Source: Bacilli bacterium PM5-9
GTDB lineage: Bacteria; Bacillota_I; Bacilli_A; JAJDGJ01
DNA: 36,714 bases
Reading direction: 5' to 3'
Assembly (NCBI GenBank): GCA_029893765.1
Contig: JARXZD010000015.1
Span: 1-36,714 of the forward strand
The translations under genes and the position numbers were made by a program. Position 1 is the first letter of the stretch, and the number at the start of each line of letters is the position of its first letter. A model generated the notes under the pieces. The model was given only the letters and a program-made list of their open reading frames with translations. It made no database searches and was not told the origin of the DNA. Below, piece after piece: positions 34,801-36,714 of this stretch.

Positions 34801-35769
34801 GATGGTTATGCAAGAAATACAGTAACAAGAACATTAGATGTAACAGTATTGGCATTACCAACAATTGATGGAGTAGATTACAAAACACAAATTGATAAAA
34901 AAGTAACAATTGAAACAACATATACACCAGTAGATGGTATCTTAAGTTATGTATCATCTAATAGTAGTATAGTAAGTGTTGATGCGACTGGAGAAGCAAG
35001 TGCAAAATCAAGAGGAACATCAATAGTAAATGCTAAAGTGACAACTAATGATACACAAGCAAAAGAAGCAACTAAGAAAATATTAGTAAGTGTAGGATTA
35101 GAAAATGATCCAGTGGTTGGAACAAAAGATGCAATAGATGCAGTAGATTTCTATATGAGCTATGAACAAGCAAAAAATAGAACAAAAGCTAAAATGATAG
35201 GATATGCAAATGCAGAATCATGGTCAATTGAAGAAGCAACATTGAATGATGATGTAGCAATAACAGATGTTGATGATTCAGCAATTGATATGAGTAAACT
35301 TAAAACAAAATCAAGTGTAAGTGCTAAAGCTACAAAAACATTCCCAGTAACATTTACAAGTGCAAATGGGACAAAAGTAACAGTGGATGCAACAATTGCC
35401 GATGCAAATACAGTTATAAATGAGAAAAATGGCGAAGCAATAGAAGCATATGATTTTAAAATCAAAGATAGTGATGTTAAAGGTTTAGACAAAGCAAAAG
35501 TAATAAGTTTAGCCAAAGGAAAAGCATGGAACTTATCAGATAAGAGTAAAGTAGCAATCACAAAAGTAAACTATAGTAAAATACAAGCTAAAAAAGGAGT
35601 ATATCCAGTAACACTAGCAACTAAAAAAGGAACAAGTATAAAAGTATATGCAAAAGTGTTAGAGACAGAAACCCCAATAACAGGAACAAATGAATTAACA
35701 ATCGTGGTTTCAATAATGGGAATAGTAAGTTTACTTGGATTAGCTAAGTTTAAATTAAGAGAAGAATAA
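28852..35769 (+). CDS. Giant adhesin-like surface protein (2305 residues)
   Basis: An exported protein starting with a signal peptide (1-23, cut near INA). Residues ~24-700 form an unrecognised adhesin-like region; ~715-910 a repeat-type extracellular domain with a long TAYIPVPKKDL segment; ~918-1034 an SdrD-B-like fold (ISGLAFKDMNKDGIY, then GMYKFSNLPNGNYKI); ~1160-1260 a cadherin/DUF5011-like domain; 1261-1717 five tandem Ig-like repeats of ~91 residues; ~1718-1799 another DUF5011-like domain; 1800-1915 a second SdrD-B domain; ~1990-2065 a BIG2-like domain; then two related ~80-100-residue repeats (~2094 and ~2196). It ends with TPITG (2274-2278), a membrane helix and KFKLREE, which resembles a sortase signal. 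AGGAGG precedes the ATG. Likely an adhesin or matrix-binding stalk; ligand unknown. Confidence 0.88.
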   Translation: MKKLFLKLMMVMFVVFGFNQINAETVTDGNVKLDIPQYDGLDWKPGEIYNATATVDFGDASSTNKIIKIKLPMGLRYVKYPAKNPSTATGLKNIEVQSDGTFDTFLESSTSAITMNFSNTYSYYDEIEYRIKSGGEKVEVKFSLTVDEYIYYGPKTFSAEEGIQVTASKDGVADLGTAKMGVKALTDITYSTTSSSGKEYKLLEGSTNEATGFYFYVNRVGISTRTILHSKEMKIKYFYPKGDGIKFEGMKLDRFPGDPIKLVNNESEAYLDLLYKNMTLSSNTHIYYPSFSYENAAVGLYENKTNGIDNSQEVTITTYDDTIITLPSNKTGTSVKFNIISSSDTTEKLMLQSNDRIYKKISDDYFTPMKYRILNDALTIKKDQVLEFEAGLNMEVEELVLPNLAKSFKYKTNLNNANWIDLDVDKLTKTNYPSNNLPTFNIKKMGLENDEYLTNAIIELNDVPISYDSGSVINVSQYGRVLARLKDGINVDNAIFKLYKKDANGDAIVETQTIVNSKLTRRNDSPRTNSLISLSETTINAGGKAAATAILSMGSNYSGDTLSVVPNPAAYIKLPKGITIDEDSIKITSTKTKEEFDYTVSDPYTLENGDTYVEIVVKHFLGGFFDSKFEQTMDISFELHASLLASGNYKWNEYAFLDDKKNVVETGAAGNQVVDVDDIDRDGNRTEKITRNNSGTNFIIVPKNDLLIDTFIKESATANREMDYDTSKPSSAVNFTPGTEAIYTVDIYNNRTDTAGTKAKTTAYIPVPKKDLDFGSNFQEKPGYWNMKLGSALPVVKVYDVNPDTGVETDVTAAKASNYKLEYSSDATATNYATDATYGASSSATTNMIRVTNTAGIEMQEKAVIEFVYVVDEDSQSVIDDPDKLGKINDFRPYYRVEAGTSGWAEGTRVGANLVIGEISGLAFKDMNKDGIYTAKPDGVDEIMDNQVVKLYKHNGTSYEPYIYPGESTQAEVTTGSDGMYKFSNLPNGNYKIDFKTLSTAGETEFTPIKVGNDFKVDSDVEVSGTDAGMALGIDPTKEASKYIYAGIISYKPPVELIMTFDDDTDVDKSITVLGQLDGSGAGTSSTIKMKLEPDFFATIADKTYDNDGMKAESSESTKATAEWTGNLVDKGGYLETSATITGVASGSSVVTLSIKDVYGESRELKVNVTVKANSRPVISASDVTVEAGDTTFNLASLASITDAEDGASGLTTKVKSNDGFNVNSVGEYTIVYESDTADSDGNLALDKTITVSVVDTTKPVTTITPSPSGASVNPTAITVSGTDNASGTLTHSWSVVDSSNNVISSGSGADVTIPSADGTYVVKATSSDAASNVSDEVSFTFIINSSTPEVAIVITPTNKHNPTEIKVNATDGTDPNPTVSYTIKNSSNTIVDSQSDVASGTTASIPTTDGVYTITAKAKNNASAESSEISDTFTIDKVAPLPVITITPVSKLNPTSVVVSATDAIDKNPKLSYEIKDSSNTVVKDGSNVTSGSSATLPTADGVYTIEVVAVDASSNTSTKVSDTFTIDKTAPDVSVVITPTSKVNPTEIKFEADDVLDSDPKITYTIKDSDNNEVSGQSNVSSGATASIPTTDGVYTISYKAIDKHGNETTSKNTSFTIDTVAPSVSVAIKPTNKYNPTEIKFSASDALDSNPKISYEIKDGSNTVVDSGVDVSSVATASIPTADGVYTISYTASDKHGNTSVVQTETFTVDKTAPVITTTDTTKDVKIGTSGTIDYKTLFGLSASDAMDSSVTASKVSVNSSAVNVNKTGSYTVTFSVSDAAGNTQTKDVTIRIVALSVSGLVFEDKDYSSTNNAGDGAISGVTIQLINADDDSVITSTTTQADGTYTMNMPNGSESVTNYAIKVIKPSGYIFADANKVGNTDDSVVNVTSGKSANMTLSGSDYTNVNAGLGADMNASLATTNTRVYVGDNVVIGTSVTNGTKKSDSISNAKASYVYDSGTKAYTVTGVDAGTSVLSVVFEDGYARNTVTRTLDVTVLALPTIDGVDYKTQIDKKVTIETTYTPVDGILSYVSSNSSIVSVDATGEASAKSRGTSIVNAKVTTNDTQAKEATKKILVSVGLENDPVVGTKDAIDAVDFYMSYEQAKNRTKAKMIGYANAESWSIEEATLNDDVAITDVDDSAIDMSKLKTKSSVSAKATKTFPVTFTSANGTKVTVDATIADANTVINEKNGEAIEAYDFKIKDSDVKGLDKAKVISLAKGKAWNLSDKSKVAITKVNYSKIQAKKGVYPVTLATKKGTSIKVYAKVLETETPITGTNELTIVVSIMGIVSLLGLAKFKLREE
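32632..34002 (+). repeat. Five in-frame tandem Ig-like repeats inside the giant protein gene
   Basis: Units begin at 32632, 32902, 33181, 33454 and 33730 and are 270, 279, 273, 276 and 273 bases long, all multiples of three. Each codes for a ~91-residue domain with the pattern ITPT-K-NPT-I near the start, TIPTTDGVYTI in the middle and FTIDKTAP at the end. The first unit is the most divergent. Confidence 0.9.
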
Positions 35770-35777
35770 AAATAAAA

Positions 35778-35806
35778 AAACTTGTCACTTTTGGCAAGTT
35801 TTTTAT
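35778..35806 (+). terminator. Terminator of the giant gene
   Basis: AAACTTG (35778-35784) pairs with CAAGTTT (35795-35801), with further pairing inside the loop, followed by T. Confidence 0.82.
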
Positions 35807-35934
35807 TAGTAATGAACTAATTACCGATAAATATGAATTGTGTTTTATATATGATTGTTTGGTGTATGGGTGATAAGAAATTGGTTTACAAATAGTCTAT
35901 ATGTGGAAAAAAGCAAATTTTTATGCAAAAAAAG

Positions 35935-35963
35935 TATACAAGTGCAGTTGTTTGTGATAAAAT
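35935..35963 (+). promoter_or_regulatory. Probable promoter upstream of the short peptide and orphan regulator
   Basis: TATACA (35935-35940), 17 bases, TAAAAT (35958-35963) with TGA directly before the -10. The 35807-35934 stretch holds no other feature I can support. Confidence 0.5.
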
Positions 35964-35989
35964 GTAAATACCTTAAAATCGTTTGATAA

Positions 35990-36076
35990 ATGAAAGGATT
36001 TAAACTTTTTTATAGATACATTAAATTTATTAAAGAAGTGAAGTATCATTATTTATTAGATAAAATCGAGTGTTAA
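35990..36076 (+). CDS. Possible 28-residue basic peptide (speculative)
   Basis: A short frame, MKGFKLFYRYIKFIKEVKYH followed by YLLDKIEC, rich in Lys, Tyr, Phe and Ile with a single C-terminal Cys. Stops TGA and TAA directly precede the ATG, so no longer start exists. No Shine-Dalgarno sequence is visible, which argues against it. It sits just after a probable promoter and ends three bases before a hairpin with a T-run, like a leader peptide or small independent transcript. It may instead be chance in a 5' leader. Confidence 0.3.
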   Translation: MKGFKLFYRYIKFIKEVKYHYLLDKIEC

Positions 36077-36078
36077 GG

Positions 36079-36108
36079 CTAGTTATTATAATAATACCTA
36101 GTTTTTAT
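36079..36108 (+). terminator. Hairpin with T-run in the leader of the orphan regulator gene
   Basis: CTAG (36079-36082) and CTAG (36098-36101) enclose TATTAT/ATAATA, giving an A/T-rich stem with one mismatch, followed by five T. It could end a ~135-base RNA or attenuate the regulator gene 20 bases further on. Confidence 0.4.
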
Positions 36109-36128
36109 TTATAGAAAGAGGGAATGAA

Positions 36129-36578
36129 ATGGAAAAATTGCTTTTACTTTTTAAAGATGAAAGTTCTAAACAAAAGGTTATATCACATTTAAAAGAAATG
36201 GATTTGAATTCAAGTTTTTTTGATAATTATGAGGATGTAGATAGTTATTGTCGAAATAATGATGTTGATTTCATAATATGTGATGATGAAAACATAGGAA
36301 AAATGATCGATAAAAAAGATAAAAGTGGTCTAGACAATTTCTTTACAAAGGCTATGCTTTTAGAATTAACTAAAAGAGAACAGGCTATTTTGGAAATTTT
36401 AATTGAAAATATTAATGAGATAGTAAGTCGTGATGAAATAAATAGCAAAATTTATTTAAGCGATAAAGTTGCTACTTGTAGAAATGTAGATGCTCATATT
36501 AAAAATATTAGAAAAAAACTTGATATTGATAATATTAAATCAATCTATGGTCAAGGTTACATTTGGATAGATAAATAG
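36129..36578 (+). CDS. Orphan OmpR-type winged-helix regulator with truncated receiver-like domain
   Basis: 149 residues, against ~230 for a normal OmpR-family regulator. Residues ~1-65 look like the first half of a receiver fold (beta-alpha-beta-alpha-beta: LLLLFKDESSKQKVISHLKE, then DFIICDDEN), lacking the second half with the Thr and Lys of the phosphorylation site and lacking the N-terminal acidic pair. Residues ~78-149 are a complete winged-helix DNA-binding domain (LTKREQAILEILIENINEIVSRDEI to YGQGYIWIDK). It therefore probably acts without phosphorylation. No kinase accompanies it. An AGAGGGA site precedes the ATG. It may regulate the surface genes upstream. Confidence 0.82.
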   Translation: MEKLLLLFKDESSKQKVISHLKEMDLNSSFFDNYEDVDSYCRNNDVDFIICDDENIGKMIDKKDKSGLDNFFTKAMLLELTKREQAILEILIENINEIVSRDEINSKIYLSDKVATCRNVDAHIKNIRKKLDIDNIKSIYGQGYIWIDK

Positions 36579-36586
36579 GGTTTTTT

Positions 36587-36618
36587 AAAGGTTAAAGTGT
36601 TAATTTTAGCCTTTTTTT
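36587..36618 (+). terminator. Terminator after the orphan regulator
   Basis: AAAGGTTAAA (36587-36596) pairs with TTTAGCCTTT (36605-36614), one G-U pair, followed by T to 36618. Confidence 0.82.
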
Positions 36619-36641
36619 AGGAGCTTTGTCAATAATTAGGG

Positions 36642-36670
36642 GGTAACATAAGTTACCTTCTTTTTTATGT
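36642..36670 (+). terminator. Second hairpin with T-run near the right edge
   Basis: GGTAAC (36642-36647) pairs with GTTACC (36652-36657) around ATAA, followed by TTC and six T. A tandem terminator 30 bases after the first, or a leader element of a gene beyond the window. Nothing else is visible to the end. Confidence 0.65.
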
Positions 36671-36714
36671 GTAATTGTAAAAAGTGTTATCATTAATATT
36701 TTGAATATGTAAAC

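Overview
The window is very AT-rich and reads like a chromosome segment of a wall-building, low-GC Firmicute of the Erysipelotrichia / Mollicutes-related Bacilli type. Support for this: murC and sortase-like surface anchors (so a peptidoglycan wall), a murC - DUF948 - YtxH - ccpA - tyrS order resembling the Bacillus subtilis murC-ytxGH-ccpA neighbourhood, purine-rich ribosome binding sites, extended -10 promoters (TGn-TATAAT), and Bacillus-like tRNAs with encoded CCA. All 27 complete genes stop with TAA (24) or TAG (3); Trp is TGG and no TGA is read in frame, so the standard code fits. Assignment below class level is not possible from the window.

Layout. (1) 1-600: the 5' part of an IS30-family transposase on the minus strand, running off the left edge, with an end carrying a repeated 14-bp sequence. 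(2) 640-7340: a long co-directional housekeeping run: an unrecognised acidic protein, murC, a DUF948 protein, a YtxH protein, ccpA, tyrS and an L-cysteine desulfidase. (3) 7343-11232: shikimate genes (an aroE-aroK fusion overlapping aroQ), a membrane-anchored thermonuclease and an ABC exporter. (4) 11277-12345: a tRNA operon with seven tRNAs (Ile, Ile, Ala, Val, Thr, Lys, Leu) and a glyoxalase-fold gene placed inside the array. (5) 12345-14285: an AT-rich gap, then an AbiEi/AbiEii type IV toxin-antitoxin pair, probably acquired beside the tRNA cluster. (6) 14519-19815: two convergent surface-protein genes, one a beta-helix protein and one an LRR/InlB-repeat protein ending in LPNAG. (7) 19816-25180: accessory genes: an MFS exporter, a LysR regulator divergent from a TDT-type transporter, a self-cleaving XRE/S24 repressor with a clear palindromic operator, and two GNAT acetyltransferases. 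(8) 25260-36670: a surface/signalling block made of a response regulator, a histidine kinase and a membrane-anchored LRR protein in one operon, then a 2305-residue adhesin-like protein with five ~91-residue tandem repeats, a possible 28-residue peptide with its own hairpin, and a truncated orphan winged-helix regulator.

How it fits together: regions 6 and 8 together form a cell-surface locus with four exported LRR, beta-helix or Ig-type proteins and a dedicated two-component system. The most system-like candidate is the operon coupling a two-component system to a membrane-tethered LRR protein, placed directly upstream of the giant adhesin and followed by an orphan regulator. Its function as a unit is inference, because no gene in the window shows what it senses or controls. 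No sortase gene, CRISPR array, rRNA or recognisable prophage was seen.
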